From an uncultured Pelagibacteraceae bacterium (GTDB taxonomy: Bacteria > Pseudomonadota > Alphaproteobacteria > Pelagibacterales > Pelagibacteraceae), in NCBI GenBank assembly GCA_902614125.1, contig CACMJW010000004.1:1-64000 (forward strand): a stretch of 64,000 bases of DNA, written 5' to 3'. Position 1 is the first letter of the stretch. Each line of letters opens with the position of its first letter. Shown in pieces: positions 1-11,452 of this stretch. The position numbers and the translations under genes are program-made. The notes beneath the pieces were generated by a model. That model was not told where the DNA came from and made no database searches. It saw only the letters and a list, made by a program, of their open reading frames with translations.

Positions 1-2075
1 ATGTTATCACTCTTTTAGACATACCTCTTCTCAATAGTACAGATCAACCTCTTTTAGAAAGATTAAAAAATTTTAAATCATTAAAAGATAATGATGTTGA
101 TAAAATCAGAGGTTTTCAAGAAATTAAAAATAGTCCTGTATTTAGAAATTTTGTAATAAGTGAAGATGGTAAAACTAGTGGAATAATTGTTTATCTAAAA
201 CCCAGGGAAAAAAACAAAGAATTTAAAAACAAGCAAGAGTTAGAAAAATATAAAGATCAGATCAAAAAACAAAATCATGAAAATATTTTAGAGATCAGAG
301 AAGTAATAAAAAATTTTAGTAATATTGGTAAAATTCATTTAGGCGGTATTCCCATGATTGCAGATGATATGATGACGTTTATAAAAAACGATATCATTGT
401 ATTTGGACTTGGAGTATTAATTTTTATTATTGTAACACTCTGGTTTGTCTTTAGAAAATTAATTTGGATTTTAGTACCTATAAGCAGTTGTTTTTTTTCT
501 GTAATAATTATGATGGGACTTCTAGGTTTAGTTGGATGGAAAGTCACTGTTATATCCTCAAACTTTATAGCTATGATGCTAATCCTTACAATGGCAATGA
601 ATATTCATATGAGTACTCGATTTCTTCAACTCTCAAAAAAATTTCCAAAAAAAACAAAAACCAGTATCCTATTAATGACTACAAGTAATATGTATTGGCC
701 TATACTTTATACTGTTCTTACAACTATTTGTGCGTTCTTATCTTTAATTTTTAGTGAAATTAAACCAATCATTGATTTTGGTTGGATGATGACAATGGGA
801 TTGCTTACATCTTTTATAATCACATTTACGCTTCTGCCAACTTTGCTAAATTTTATTGAAAGCTCAAATATCAATATAAAAAAAGATCAAAAATCAAAAT
901 TTACATATTTTCTTGGTGATTTTGCAATTGATAGAAAAAATATTATTTTTGGAACGACTGTATTTATTATTATGCTAAGCGTAACTGGTATTTCAAAATT
1001 AGAGGTCGAAAATAGTTTCATCAATTACTTCAATAAAAACACCGAAATTTATAAAGGCATGAAATTAATTGATGAAAAGTTAGGTGGCACAACTCCTTTG
1101 GAGGTAATACTTAAGTTCCCGAAAAATGAAGAGAAAAGGTCTGATGATGATTTTGAGGATGATTGGGGTGATGAAGAACAAAATAATGACAAATATTGGT
1201 TTACTAAAGATAAAATTGATAAAATTAATAATGTGCATAACTATTTAGACAGCTTAGAGCCAGTAGGCAAAGTACTTTCTTTTTCCTCTATAATTGAAGT
1301 TGCAACTCAACTAAATAACAACAAGCCATTAGGAACACTAGAGATGGGTGTATTGTATTCAAAAATTCCTGATACAATTAAAAAAGAAATAGTTGATCCT
1401 TATATTTCAATAAAAGACTCAGAGGCAAGAATAAGTTTAAGAATAAAAGACTCTTTAGAAGATTTAAGAAGGAATGACTTAATTAATCAAATTAATTTCG
1501 ATTTAGAAAATAAACTGGGACTTAAAAAAGATGAATTCAAATTGGGAGGTGTTCTAATTCTATTTAATAACTTGTTACAAAGTTTGTTTAAGTCTCAAAT
1601 ATTAACTCTTGGTTTTGTTATGGTTGGGATATTTATTATGTTCATTATTTTATTTAGAAATATCAAATTATCCTTAATTGGGGTTGTTCCAAATTTTATA
1701 GCTGCTTTTTTTATTTTAGGAATTATTGGACTGGCAGGTATACCATTGGATATGATGACAATTACTATTGCTGCAATAACTATTGGTATTGCTGTAGATA
1801 ACAGTATTCATTATATCTATAGATTTAAGGAAGAATTTGCCAAAATCAAAGATTACGACAAAACTCTTCGAGTTTGTCACTCAACTGTAGGAGTTGCTAT
1901 ATTAAATACCTCAATTACAATTGTGTTTGGATTTTCTATTTTAGTATTATCAAATTTTATTCCAACTATTTATTTCGGTATATTTACAGGTATTGCAATG
2001 TTATTGGCGATGATTTCTGTACTAACTCTTCTTCCGTCTTTATTATTAGTTATTAAACCATTTTCAATTAAGTGA
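1..2075 (+). CDS. RND/MMPL-superfamily predicted exporter, 5' truncated by window edge
   Basis: The frame of the 354..2075 ORF stays open to base 3 (VITLLDIPLLNSTDQPLLERL...GKIHLGGIPMIADDMM). Two blocks of TM segments and an SSD/MMPL-like motif (GIAVDNSIHYIYRFKEE). Confidence 0.8.
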   Translation, partial: VITLLDIPLLNSTDQPLLERLKNFKSLKDNDVDKIRGFQEIKNSPVFRNFVISEDGKTSGIIVYLKPREKNKEFKNKQELEKYKDQIKKQNHENILEIREVIKNFSNIGKIHLGGIPMIADDMMTFIKNDIIVFGLGVLIFIIVTLWFVFRKLIWILVPISSCFFSVIIMMGLLGLVGWKVTVISSNFIAMMLILTMAMNIHMSTRFLQLSKKFPKKTKTSILLMTTSNMYWPILYTVLTTICAFLSLIFSEIKPIIDFGWMMTMGLLTSFIITFTLLPTLLNFIESSNINIKKDQKSKFTYFLGDFAIDRKNIIFGTTVFIIMLSVTGISKLEVENSFINYFNKNTEIYKGMKLIDEKLGGTTPLEVILKFPKNEEKRSDDDFEDDWGDEEQNNDKYWFTKDKIDKINNVHNYLDSLEPVGKVLSFSSIIEVATQLNNNKPLGTLEMGVLYSKIPDTIKKEIVDPYISIKDSEARISLRIKDSLEDLRRNDLINQINFDLENKLGLKKDEFKLGGVLILFNNLLQSLFKSQILTLGFVMVGIFIMFIILFRNIKLSLIGVVPNFIAAFFILGIIGLAGIPLDMMTITIAAITIGIAVDNSIHYIYRFKEEFAKIKDYDKTLRVCHSTVGVAILNTSITIVFGFSILVLSNFIPTIYFGIFTGIAMLLAMISVLTLLPSLLLVIKPFSIK

Positions 2076-2617
2076 TTGATAATATTCAAGATATTTTAGA
2101 AAAAATTACAGTATTTGATTACTCTTATATAATTTTAACAATTTTGTTAATGATTAGAGGGGCTTTTAAAGGATTTGTATTATCAATTCTATCAGCAGCA
2201 AAATGGGTGTTGGCATATATTTTAACAATTTTTATTTTTCCAAAAGTCAAACCTTATGTAGAAAATATTTTAGATAACGAATATGTATTAGATATAATTT
2301 TGGGAGTTAGCTTATTTGTATTAATAATTTTCTTAATATTGATGATTAATAAAGCAATAAGTAAAGCTGTAACCTATTCAGGTATTGGAACAATAGATAA
2401 ATTTTTTGGTTTAATATTTGGAATCGTTAAATCCTATGTAATTGTGGTTTGTTTATTTACAGCTGCTAATATTGTTTATAATTATGAAAAATGGCCTTTA
2501 AACTTGAGGGATTCGTTTACATTTCCAATGGTTGAAAAAGGTAGTAAGTACCTTATAAAAGAATTTCCCAATGAAAAAGAATATCAAGACGCTAAAGAAA
2601 AAGTTCAGGATATATAG
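2072..2617 (+). CDS. cvpA: CvpA family membrane protein
   Basis: Multi-TM protein with CvpA-like pattern (GAFKGFVLSILSAAKWVLAYILTI), directly upstream of purF; GTG start overlaps previous stop. Confidence 0.75.
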   Translation: MIDNIQDILEKITVFDYSYIILTILLMIRGAFKGFVLSILSAAKWVLAYILTIFIFPKVKPYVENILDNEYVLDIILGVSLFVLIIFLILMINKAISKAVTYSGIGTIDKFFGLIFGIVKSYVIVVCLFTAANIVYNYEKWPLNLRDSFTFPMVEKGSKYLIKEFPNEKEYQDAKEKVQDI

Positions 2618-4052
2618 TCCAAAAATCAAGGAAGAGTGCGGTGTTTTTGGAATAAGCAACTCTCCAGAAGCATCTACCTTAACAGCTTTAGGTTTGCATG
2701 CTCTGCAACACAGAGGTCAAGAGGGTTGTGGGATTGTTTCATTTGATGGCAAAAAATATCATTCGGAAAAAAGATTTGGTCTTGTAGGGGACAATTTTAA
2801 TGATGAAAAAGTTTTAAAAAATTTACCAGGAAAATTTGCAATTGGGCATAATAGATATTCAACAACAGGAGGTACTGCTTTAAGAAACGTACAACCATTC
2901 TTTGCAGATACAAATTCTGGAGGTATTGGTGTAGCTCACAATGGAAATTTAACTAATGCTATCACCTTAAGAAATAAAATGGTTGAAGAAGGATCAATCT
3001 TTTACACAACTTCAGACACAGAAACTATTGTAAAACTAATTGCTAAATCAAAAAGGGTTAGAACAATTGATAAAATAATTGATGCTATATTCCAAATTCA
3101 AGGAGGATATGCTTTGGTTATGATGACTCAAAACAGCTTAATAGGAGTTAGAGATCCACTTGGTATTCGTCCTCTCGTTATTGGAAAGTTAAAAAATTCC
3201 TATGTTTTTACTTCAGAGACATGTGCTTTGGATATTATAGGTGCAAAATTTATAAGAGAAGTGGAAAATGGAGAAATTGTTTATGTTGAAAATGATGAAT
3301 TACAAAGTTTGAAACCTTTTCCACCAAAAAAAGTAAGGCCTTGTATATTTGAATACATTTATTTTTCAAGACCCGATAGTATTTTAAGTGGAAAAACTGC
3401 TTATGAGTATAGAAAAAATTTTGGTGCACAATTAGCTAAAGAGGATACTTTTGATGCTGATTTAGTTGTGCCGGTGCCAGACTCTGGAAATGCTGCAGCA
3501 CTAGGTTATGCTCAAGAAAAAAAAGTAAAATTTGATTTAGGTCTTATTAGGAACCACTATGTCGGACGAACTTTTATTGAGCCCTCTCAGCAAATTAGAA
3601 GCCTTGGAGTAAAATTGAAATTAAATGCTAACTTATCAGTAATTAAAAATAAAAAAATAATATTAATCGATGACTCGCTGGTTAGAGGTACAACCTCTTA
3701 TAAAATAGTTAAGATGTTATATGATGCTGGAGCTAAAGAAGTGCATGTTAGAATTGCTAGTCCTGAAATCAAATATCCTGATTTTTATGGTGTAGATACC
3801 CCTACAAAGAAAGAACTTTTGGCTGCTAACAAAACTGTAGATGAAATAAAAGAATTTATAAGTGCACAAAGTTTGAAATTTTTGAGTTTAGATGGGCTGT
3901 ATAAAGCCATGGGATTTGAAAAGAGAAATGATAACTATCCTCAATTAACAGATCATTATTTTACTGGTGATTATCCAGTAAAAATAATTGATGAATTAGG
4001 TGGGGATAAAGTTACTCAATTATCACTCTTAAGTACAGGTTCAAATAACTGA
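2571..4052 (+). CDS. purF: Amidophosphoribosyltransferase
   Basis: EECGVFGI N-terminal Cys, ALQHRGQEGCGI, PRTase motif IILIDDSLVRGTTS. The annotated start overlaps cvpA and may be too long. Confidence 0.95.
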   Translation: MKKNIKTLKKKFRIYSPKIKEECGVFGISNSPEASTLTALGLHALQHRGQEGCGIVSFDGKKYHSEKRFGLVGDNFNDEKVLKNLPGKFAIGHNRYSTTGGTALRNVQPFFADTNSGGIGVAHNGNLTNAITLRNKMVEEGSIFYTTSDTETIVKLIAKSKRVRTIDKIIDAIFQIQGGYALVMMTQNSLIGVRDPLGIRPLVIGKLKNSYVFTSETCALDIIGAKFIREVENGEIVYVENDELQSLKPFPPKKVRPCIFEYIYFSRPDSILSGKTAYEYRKNFGAQLAKEDTFDADLVVPVPDSGNAAALGYAQEKKVKFDLGLIRNHYVGRTFIEPSQQIRSLGVKLKLNANLSVIKNKKIILIDDSLVRGTTSYKIVKMLYDAGAKEVHVRIASPEIKYPDFYGVDTPTKKELLAANKTVDEIKEFISAQSLKFLSLDGLYKAMGFEKRNDNYPQLTDHYFTGDYPVKIIDELGGDKVTQLSLLSTGSNN

Positions 4053-4609
4053 TGAAAAAAGTAAGTTTTACTGAAATGAAGTATGGAACCAAAGAGGATT
4101 ATGCTCTTTTGGACAAACACGAAAAAGAATATGAAAGAAAAACTGCTGATAGAATTTTAAATTATCTTTCAAAACTAGATAGTACACTTGAAGGATATAA
4201 AGTTTCAAGATTAGAGCATTCTTTACAATCAGCTACAAGAGCATTTAAAAATGGTGAAAGCGAGGAAATGATTGTTGCAACTTTATTGCATGACATTGGG
4301 GATGAGTTAGCTCCAATGAATCACTCTCAATATGCTGCATCAATATTAAGACCTTATGTATCTGAAAAAACACATTGGATCATTGAAAAACATGGTTTAT
4401 TTCAAACTTATTATTCAGCAGAGCATTTGGGTGGAGATAAAAATGCTAGAGAAAGATATAAAGATCATAAATATTATCAAGCAACTATTGATTTTTGTGA
4501 GAATTACGACCAATGTTCCTTTGATCCAGATTATAAATCAATGACATTAAAAGAATTTGAGCCCATGGTAAGGAAAATATTCGCAAGAGATCCTTTTTAT
4601 CATCACTAA
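4052..4609 (+). CDS. HD-domain protein (phosphohydrolase or MIOX/PhnZ-like HD oxygenase)
   Basis: H...HD...H pattern: [32 protein letters not shown]. Confidence 0.7.
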   Translation: MKKVSFTEMKYGTKEDYALLDKHEKEYERKTADRILNYLSKLDSTLEGYKVSRLEHSLQSATRAFKNGESEEMIVATLLHDIGDELAPMNHSQYAASILRPYVSEKTHWIIEKHGLFQTYYSAEHLGGDKNARERYKDHKYYQATIDFCENYDQCSFDPDYKSMTLKEFEPMVRKIFARDPFYHH

Positions 4610-4617
4610 ATTTTCAT

Positions 4618-6555
4618 ATGACTAATCGACTGACCTCTGAGAAAAGTCCGTATCTAAAACAACACGAAAATAATCCAGTTGATTGGTATCCTTGGAAAAG
4701 TGAAACTTTAAAATTAGCTAAGGATGAAAAAAAACCGATTTTTCTAAGCGTTGGTTATGCCAGTTGTCATTGGTGCCATGTTATGGCTCATGAAAGTTTT
4801 GAAGATAAAGAAACGGCAAAAATAATGAATGAAAAATTTATAAATATCAAAGTTGATAGAGAAGAAAGACCAGATCTTGATTACGTTTTTCAGAGAAGTT
4901 TATCAATTTTAACTGGTACGCAAGGAGGCTGGCCTCTTTCTATGTTTTTAGATGAAAATGGTGTGCCTTTTACTGGAGGTACTTATTTTCCTCCAAAAGA
5001 AATGCAAGGAAGACCTGATTTTAGAAAAGTTTTAAATAATGTCTCAGATGTTTATAGAGATAATAGAGAAAAAATAATTGCTCAAGCTTCACAAATGCAG
5101 AATATTTTTTCTAAAATTAACCAAAGATCTGCAGTTTTAAATCAACCTCTTTTACCTTTTGTAGATAAAATTATTTCATATTTAGATGAGGAACATGGGA
5201 GTTTCAAAGGCGCTCCAAAATTTCCTCAATTTTATTTATTTGATGCCATGTTTTATTTCTATTTAAAAACTAATGATGAAAAATATCTTAAACCAGTGGA
5301 AACATTGCTAAAAAATATTTGTTCAAAAGGAATTTACGATCAATTAATCGGTGGCATAGCCAGATATACAGTTGATGATAAGTGGATCATTCCACATTTT
5401 GAAAAAATGCTCTATGATAACATTCAGTTTATAAGCCTTTTATCAAAATTTTATCAAAGCACAAAATCTGATTACTTTAAAAGTAAATTAATTCAAACCA
5501 TAAGCTATATAAATACAGAATTTGTAAATGACATTGGATTATATGGGTCTGCATATGATGCTGACAGTGAAGGTGTGGAGGGAAAATTTTACACATGGTC
5601 TTTTGATGAACTAAGTAAGATTTTACAAACTAATTTAGATATATTTGCCAAAAAATACATAATAACTAATGAAGGTAATTTTGAGGGGAAAAATATTCTT
5701 GTTGAGCAAAATAATGATTTGGATGAAAAAGAACAAGAAATTATTGAAAGAGCAGAGAAAGATCTAATTCTAATCAGAAACAAAAGGGTTAAACCATTAT
5801 TTGATGATAAATCTCAAACAGATCAAAATGCATTTTTAATTACAACTTTATTAAATGCATCGATTGTTTTGGAAGATGAGAATATTAAAGAAATTGCTTT
5901 TCAAAAGTTCAGAATACTTAAAGAGAAAATGTCAGACAAATTATTTCATTGTTATCAGACAGAGGAAATTGATGTTTTTCTAGAAGATTATGTTTTCTAT
6001 TCAAAATTATTATTAAATTTATACGAAATTGAGGGAAAAAAAGAATATTTAGATGAAGCTTCCAAAATAATGGTTGAAGCATGGAATATGTTTTATGATG
6101 ACAAATCAAAACTTCTTCAAAAAAATCCTATTAAAATAAATGATCTTTTCGCTAGTCCAATTGATTTAAATGATAATAATATACCTAATGGTAATAGTGT
6201 TTATTTAACCCAAATAAATAAATTATATTACATAACAAATGATAAACACTGGTCTGAAAAATCACGTATACTTCAACAATCATTTCACCAAGTTTTAAAC
6301 TCAAATTTTTCTCAAATGTTTAGCTTTGTTAAAGCTTTAGATATGTATCACGAAACTATTTCTTTTACATTTTATGGCGATAACAAAGAGATAAAAAATT
6401 ATTTATTAAAAAACTATTTTGATAGAGCCATATTTATTTACAACACAGAAAATAAATCTGATTCAGGTGTTGTTATTTGTAAAAATCAGACATGTTCAAA
6501 CAAAATATCTAGTATTAATAAGATAAATGATTATTTAAAGGGTATAAGTAATTAA
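4618..6555 (+). CDS. Thioredoxin-domain protein, YyaL/DUF255 family
   Basis: N-term [31 protein letters not shown] motif, GGWPLSMFL. Confidence 0.9.
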   Translation: MTNRLTSEKSPYLKQHENNPVDWYPWKSETLKLAKDEKKPIFLSVGYASCHWCHVMAHESFEDKETAKIMNEKFINIKVDREERPDLDYVFQRSLSILTGTQGGWPLSMFLDENGVPFTGGTYFPPKEMQGRPDFRKVLNNVSDVYRDNREKIIAQASQMQNIFSKINQRSAVLNQPLLPFVDKIISYLDEEHGSFKGAPKFPQFYLFDAMFYFYLKTNDEKYLKPVETLLKNICSKGIYDQLIGGIARYTVDDKWIIPHFEKMLYDNIQFISLLSKFYQSTKSDYFKSKLIQTISYINTEFVNDIGLYGSAYDADSEGVEGKFYTWSFDELSKILQTNLDIFAKKYIITNEGNFEGKNILVEQNNDLDEKEQEIIERAEKDLILIRNKRVKPLFDDKSQTDQNAFLITTLLNASIVLEDENIKEIAFQKFRILKEKMSDKLFHCYQTEEIDVFLEDYVFYSKLLLNLYEIEGKKEYLDEASKIMVEAWNMFYDDKSKLLQKNPIKINDLFASPIDLNDNNIPNGNSVYLTQINKLYYITNDKHWSEKSRILQQSFHQVLNSNFSQMFSFVKALDMYHETISFTFYGDNKEIKNYLLKNYFDRAIFIYNTENKSDSGVVICKNQTCSNKISSINKINDYLKGISN

Positions 6556-6556
6556 A

Positions 6557-7852
6557 ATGATAAATAACAAAGAGCAAATTATTAAATATTTTGAAGATGG
6601 CATCAAAAAAGAAGGAAATCTAAAAATTGGTGTTGAACATGAAAAATTTATATTTAATAAAAAAAATAACAAGAGAATTGATTATTCGTCTATAACAAAA
6701 ATGTTTGACCATCTCTATGAGTTTGGTTGGAAGCCAGTTAAGGAGAATGATAAAGTAATTGGTCTTAGCAAAGAAGATAAAAATATTACACTTGAGCCAG
6801 GAAACCAAATTGAATTATCTGGAGCAAAACTAAGTAATATTCATGAAGCGTGTTCAGAGTCTCATGAGTATTTATTTGAATTAAAACAAGTTTTAGAAAA
6901 ACTTAATTTTAGAATTATAAGTGCGGGATTTGATCCTATATCCAAACTTTCAGAAATACCAAACAACCCAAAACAAAGATACGAGGTCATGACTAAAGAC
7001 ATGCCTGAAGGTGGAGCATTAAGTTTAGATATGATGTATAGAACATGCGGCACACAATTAAACATTGATTATACTTCTGAGGAAGATTTTTCAAAAAAGT
7101 TTAGGTTAGCAAATTATTTAGTCCCAATTAATATTGCTTTATTTGCAAATTCTTCAATCATTGAAAAAAAAAATAGTAATTACTTTTCATATAGATCGCA
7201 TGTATGGCAACAAACATCACGTGGTGGCCTTCCTAAATTTTTTTTAGAAAAAGTAAATTTTGAAAATTATGCCGAATATATAATGAGTATGCCATTATTA
7301 TTTTTACAATCTGATGGGAAATATATTTCAGGAAAAAAATATATATTTAAGGACTTCATGGATGGAAAAATAAATGAGATTAAAAATTTACAACCAACAG
7401 AGGCAGAATTGAGTACGCATCTTGGAACAATATTTACAGAAAACAGATTAAAAAAATATATAGAATTAAGATCTATGGATGCTTGTGGTTGGGATTGTTT
7501 ATGCTCCGGTCCTGCTTTTAACACAGGACTGCTTTATGGAAATTTAGATGAAGCTTTAGACGTTGTGAAAAAATGGGATGTAAATGAAGTTTTAGAGGCT
7601 TACAGCAATGCACCAAAAAAAGGACTATCTACTTCTCTGATGGGCAAAGATCTATTGTATTGGTCCTCAGTAATATTAAATATTTCCAAAAAAGGACTAA
7701 CAAACAGAAATATACTTAACAAAAAAGGTATGAACGAGGAAAAATTTATAGATCATTTATTTAGAATTATTGAAAATAAAAAAACAAATGCAGATCATAT
7801 GTTGTATAAATTTTCTAAAGATGAGAATTTAGCAAACTTATATGACCAATAA
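6557..7852 (+). CDS. gshA: Glutamate-cysteine ligase
   Basis: GVEHEKFIF, LEPGNQIELSGA, MMYRTCGTQLNIDY; followed by an ATP-grasp glutathione synthase-like gene. Confidence 0.9.
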   Translation: MINNKEQIIKYFEDGIKKEGNLKIGVEHEKFIFNKKNNKRIDYSSITKMFDHLYEFGWKPVKENDKVIGLSKEDKNITLEPGNQIELSGAKLSNIHEACSESHEYLFELKQVLEKLNFRIISAGFDPISKLSEIPNNPKQRYEVMTKDMPEGGALSLDMMYRTCGTQLNIDYTSEEDFSKKFRLANYLVPINIALFANSSIIEKKNSNYFSYRSHVWQQTSRGGLPKFFLEKVNFENYAEYIMSMPLLFLQSDGKYISGKKYIFKDFMDGKINEIKNLQPTEAELSTHLGTIFTENRLKKYIELRSMDACGWDCLCSGPAFNTGLLYGNLDEALDVVKKWDVNEVLEAYSNAPKKGLSTSLMGKDLLYWSSVILNISKKGLTNRNILNKKGMNEEKFIDHLFRIIENKKTNADHMLYKFSKDENLANLYDQ

Positions 7853-8771
7853 AATTATTGCTGTTCAAGGTAATAACTTAAATAACTTAAATCCATTAAC
7901 AGATACTAGTATATTTCTTGCAAAAAGCGGGGAAAATAGAGGCTATAAAATCTTTTATTATGAACCAGAAAATCTATCAATTAAAAATAAAAAAGTTTTT
8001 GCAAATGGAAGTTTTATTAAAATTGATTACTCTAAAAGAAAATTTTTTAAAATAATTAAAAAAACAAATATTGATTTATCCAAAGTAAAATTTATTTTAG
8101 TTCGTCAAGACCCACCATTCAATCTTGAATATATATCTACAACCTACATTTTAGATACAATTAAAAATAAAGTTAGAGTTATTAATAATCCTACTTCTAT
8201 AAGAAATGTTTCAGAAAAATTATACTCAATGAAATTTATTAATTTTATGCCTGATACAATATTTACAAAAAAAGTAGAAGATATTTTGTATTTTTATAAA
8301 AAATACAAGAAAATAATACTTAAACCAATTCATAGTTACAGTGGTAATGATATTATTTATGTAAATAACAAATTAAACAAAAAACTTATTTTAAAGTTTA
8401 TTAAAAAACACGGACACATAATGTGTCAAAAATTTTTACCAAAAATAAAATTTGGAGATAAAAGAGTTTTTATAATCAATGGTAAGATTTGTGGCTGTAT
8501 TTCAAGAGTGCCCAAAGAGGGATCAATTTTAAGTAATATGAGTAAAGGTGCGAAACCAAAATTGATTAAATTAACTAAAAAAGAAATTAAAATTTCAAAT
8601 ATAATTGCAAAAGATCTTGTGAAAGAGGACATTTATTTCGCAGGAATTGATTTTATAGATGAAAAATTAAATGGAGATATTAACGTTACTTCGCCTACAG
8701 GCTTAAAAACTTTTTTTGATTTATCAAATATAAACCTTGCAGATTATTTCTGGAAAGGTTTGAGAGCTTGA
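7842..8771 (+). CDS. gshB: Glutathione synthase, ATP-grasp
   Basis: RQDPPFNLEYISTTYILD, ILKPIHSYSGNDI, INVTSPTGLKTF. Confidence 0.9.
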   Translation: MTNKIIAVQGNNLNNLNPLTDTSIFLAKSGENRGYKIFYYEPENLSIKNKKVFANGSFIKIDYSKRKFFKIIKKTNIDLSKVKFILVRQDPPFNLEYISTTYILDTIKNKVRVINNPTSIRNVSEKLYSMKFINFMPDTIFTKKVEDILYFYKKYKKIILKPIHSYSGNDIIYVNNKLNKKLILKFIKKHGHIMCQKFLPKIKFGDKRVFIINGKICGCISRVPKEGSILSNMSKGAKPKLIKLTKKEIKISNIIAKDLVKEDIYFAGIDFIDEKLNGDINVTSPTGLKTFFDLSNINLADYFWKGLRA

Positions 8772-9643
8772 AAAATCTCACCAATCAGCAAAAAGGCTCT
8801 TTAATGGCTTTTATTGGTGTTATGTTTATAACGCCAGATTCTCTTTTTATTAGATTATCAAACATAGAAACTTGGGGCATGCTTTTTTATAGAGGAGCAA
8901 TACCTTTTCTAGTTGTGCTTTTTGGTCTTATAATTTTTTATAAAAAAAATTTTTTTAATGCTTTGTTCAAAATTGGTTATCCAGGATTATTTTATGTAAT
9001 AAGTTTTTCGATTTGTAATATTACTTTTATAATCTCAATTCAAAATACCAATGTAGCAAATACATTATTAATGATAGCGCTTGCCCCGATGCTTTCAGCG
9101 ATATTAGGAGCAATATTTCTAAAAGAAAAACCTGAAAAGAAAACATGGGTCGCAATAATCATCACCTTTACTGCATGTGTTTACATATTTTACGACTCAC
9201 TTAGCCTTGGTAATTTCTACGGTGACCTTTTTGGGTTAATTACCGCTTTTGGATTAGCTTGTAATGCTAATTTAGCAAGATATGCAAAATCTACTGATTT
9301 AGTCCCCTCTGCAGTGATCGGTAAATTATGTGTTGCTATATTTGCCTTTTTCTTCGTTAAAGACTTTGCGCTTGTTGGTACAGATATGATTTTTATACCT
9401 ATTATGTGTGTTATGTGTGTTGCAATACCATTTGTTTTAGTAACTATAGCCCCACGATTTATAACTGCAGCCGAAGTTAACCTTTTTTTTCTTTTAGAGA
9501 CAATTATTGGGCCAATATGGGTCTGGCTAATTATTAAAGAACAGCCCTCAACTCAAACTATATTAGGGGGGATTGTAATTATAATTACGATTGCAATTCA
9601 TTCATTATTAGCCATAAAAAAAACACAAACCAAAACTACTTAG
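8768..9643 (+). CDS. DMT superfamily (EamA) transporter
   Basis: About 10 TM segments, FLKEKPEKKTW and IIGPIWVWLIIKEQP EamA signatures. Confidence 0.85.
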   Translation: MKNLTNQQKGSLMAFIGVMFITPDSLFIRLSNIETWGMLFYRGAIPFLVVLFGLIIFYKKNFFNALFKIGYPGLFYVISFSICNITFIISIQNTNVANTLLMIALAPMLSAILGAIFLKEKPEKKTWVAIIITFTACVYIFYDSLSLGNFYGDLFGLITAFGLACNANLARYAKSTDLVPSAVIGKLCVAIFAFFFVKDFALVGTDMIFIPIMCVMCVAIPFVLVTIAPRFITAAEVNLFFLLETIIGPIWVWLIIKEQPSTQTILGGIVIIITIAIHSLLAIKKTQTKTT

Positions 9644-9674
9644 CCGCCAGATTTAACTGACATTAAATATATAA

Positions 9675-10988
9675 ATGCAAAAAGAAGTAAAAAAGTCCTG
9701 GGCTCTTTTTATGGGAATTGGGGTAATGATGATTGCTCATGGATTGCAAATGCAATTGATGGGCATTAGATCAGTTCTGGAAGGTTTTAGTGTTTTAACA
9801 ACTGGTATCTTCATGTCAGGATATTATGTTGGATATTTTATTGGATCAAAAACCACTCCTAATTTTGTATCAAAAGTTGGACACATAAGAGTGTTTGCGG
9901 CTTTTGCATCACTTGCATCTTTAAGTGCATTATTAGCTGTGGTTTATGTCAATCCAATAATGTGGACTGTCAGTAGATTTGTAACAGGGGTAAGTTTAGT
10001 TAGCTGTTATGTGGTAACTGAAAGTTGGTTAAATGATAGAGCCACAAATAAAAATAGAGGTCAATTACTTTCAGCTTACATGATGGTTATATTTTTTGGT
10101 TTAGCAATTGGTATGTTGTTGCTTAATGTTAGCGAACCTAAAAACTATGAACCGTTTATTTTAGTATCGGTGTTATTATCAATTGCTCTTGTTCCAATTT
10201 TACTAACAAAAAGACCTGCACCAAAATTTAAAAAAATTGAAACTATAAGTATTGTGGAATTATATAAAATTTCTCCTCTTGGTACATTCAGCTCTTTTTT
10301 TACTGGTGTAATTCATGCAGCATTTTTTTCTTTAATTTCAGTTTATGCAACACTTGCAAAATTATCTCTTTTGGAAACATCAGTACTTTTATTTATAGCA
10401 ACAATAGCTGGTGTGCTGGGTCAAGGGCCTATTGGATATTTATCTGATAAATATGATAGACGAACAGTTATTGTTATTTCAACTTTTGGAAGTTCAGCTT
10501 TAGCAATTTTATCAATTCTTACTGCAAATGATCCGTTACAAAATATATATTACATGAATGAATTAGCATTCAGAAAAATAGTATTTTTTGTTGCTGTTGG
10601 ATTATATGCAAGTTTATGTCTTCCATTATTTTCTTTAAACCTTGCTCACACTAATGATTTTGTACCTAAGACAAAATTTGTTGCAGCAGGAGGTGGTTTA
10701 CAATTAATTTTTGGTTTTGGTGCAATAAGTGGTCCAATTCTTTGCTCTATCTTTATGGGTTGGTTTGGTTTAAACGGTTTTTTTGTTTTTCTAATACTAA
10801 TTCACAGTTTAATCGGGGTATTTGGACTTTATAGAATGAGAGTGAGAGAAGCTGTTGAAAATCCAGACTCAACTTTTACCCCAGTACCAGCAACTATTAC
10901 TCCTGCAGGATTAGAGTTAGATCCTGATGCACCTGCAACATTAGATCAAAATTCAAATGCTGATGAAACCCAAAAAACTTTTGGATAA
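9675..10988 (+). CDS. MFS transporter
   Basis: 12-TM pattern, GPIGYLSDKYDRRTVIV MFS loop motif. Confidence 0.85.
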   Translation: MQKEVKKSWALFMGIGVMMIAHGLQMQLMGIRSVLEGFSVLTTGIFMSGYYVGYFIGSKTTPNFVSKVGHIRVFAAFASLASLSALLAVVYVNPIMWTVSRFVTGVSLVSCYVVTESWLNDRATNKNRGQLLSAYMMVIFFGLAIGMLLLNVSEPKNYEPFILVSVLLSIALVPILLTKRPAPKFKKIETISIVELYKISPLGTFSSFFTGVIHAAFFSLISVYATLAKLSLLETSVLLFIATIAGVLGQGPIGYLSDKYDRRTVIVISTFGSSALAILSILTANDPLQNIYYMNELAFRKIVFFVAVGLYASLCLPLFSLNLAHTNDFVPKTKFVAAGGGLQLIFGFGAISGPILCSIFMGWFGLNGFFVFLILIHSLIGVFGLYRMRVREAVENPDSTFTPVPATITPAGLELDPDAPATLDQNSNADETQKTFG

Positions 10989-10995
10989 AATTCAA

Positions 10996-11442
10996 TTAAT
11001 CTAGAACTTCAATTTTATCTCCAGTATTTATACTTGAAGATGTTAAAATCTGACACCTAAGACCACCTTTTCTTAAAAATTCCTTTAAAACATTATCTTG
11101 ATTTAATGATTCATTAAGATGTCTGCAGGGTCTACATAAATCCATACCCTCAACTTGAACAGATCCAATTTTTAGTTTTTTTCCAACCAAATCATTCAGC
11201 TTAATTCCTTTGGTAATTATATTTCTTCTAAAATCAATATATGGAATATTTAAACCGTATTTAATATTGTAATAATCAATGTTCTCAGACTCTATTAGAG
11301 ATAATTGATTATATGGGTCGTTAAATTCTTTGAAGTGCCTATCCCCTACTATGCCTTGATTTGCAATTACTTTAACTGTCTTTACTTCTTGAATTTTTTG
11401 ATTGTTTTTTTCTGTAATTCCAATTTTAATAACTTCAGGCAT
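10996..11442 (-). CDS. MOSC domain protein
   Basis: GIVGDRHFK, NIITKGIKLNDLVGKKLKIG, LCRPCRHL. Confidence 0.8.
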   Translation of the reverse strand: MPEVIKIGITEKNNQKIQEVKTVKVIANQGIVGDRHFKEFNDPYNQLSLIESENIDYYNIKYGLNIPYIDFRRNIITKGIKLNDLVGKKLKIGSVQVEGMDLCRPCRHLNESLNQDNVLKEFLRKGGLRCQILTSSSINTGDKIEVLD

Positions 11443-11452
11443 TCAAAATAGT

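Noticed and set aside
464-688. 74-aa ORF overlapping the RND exporter in another frame
   Set aside because: Fully contained in a well-supported CDS in a different frame.
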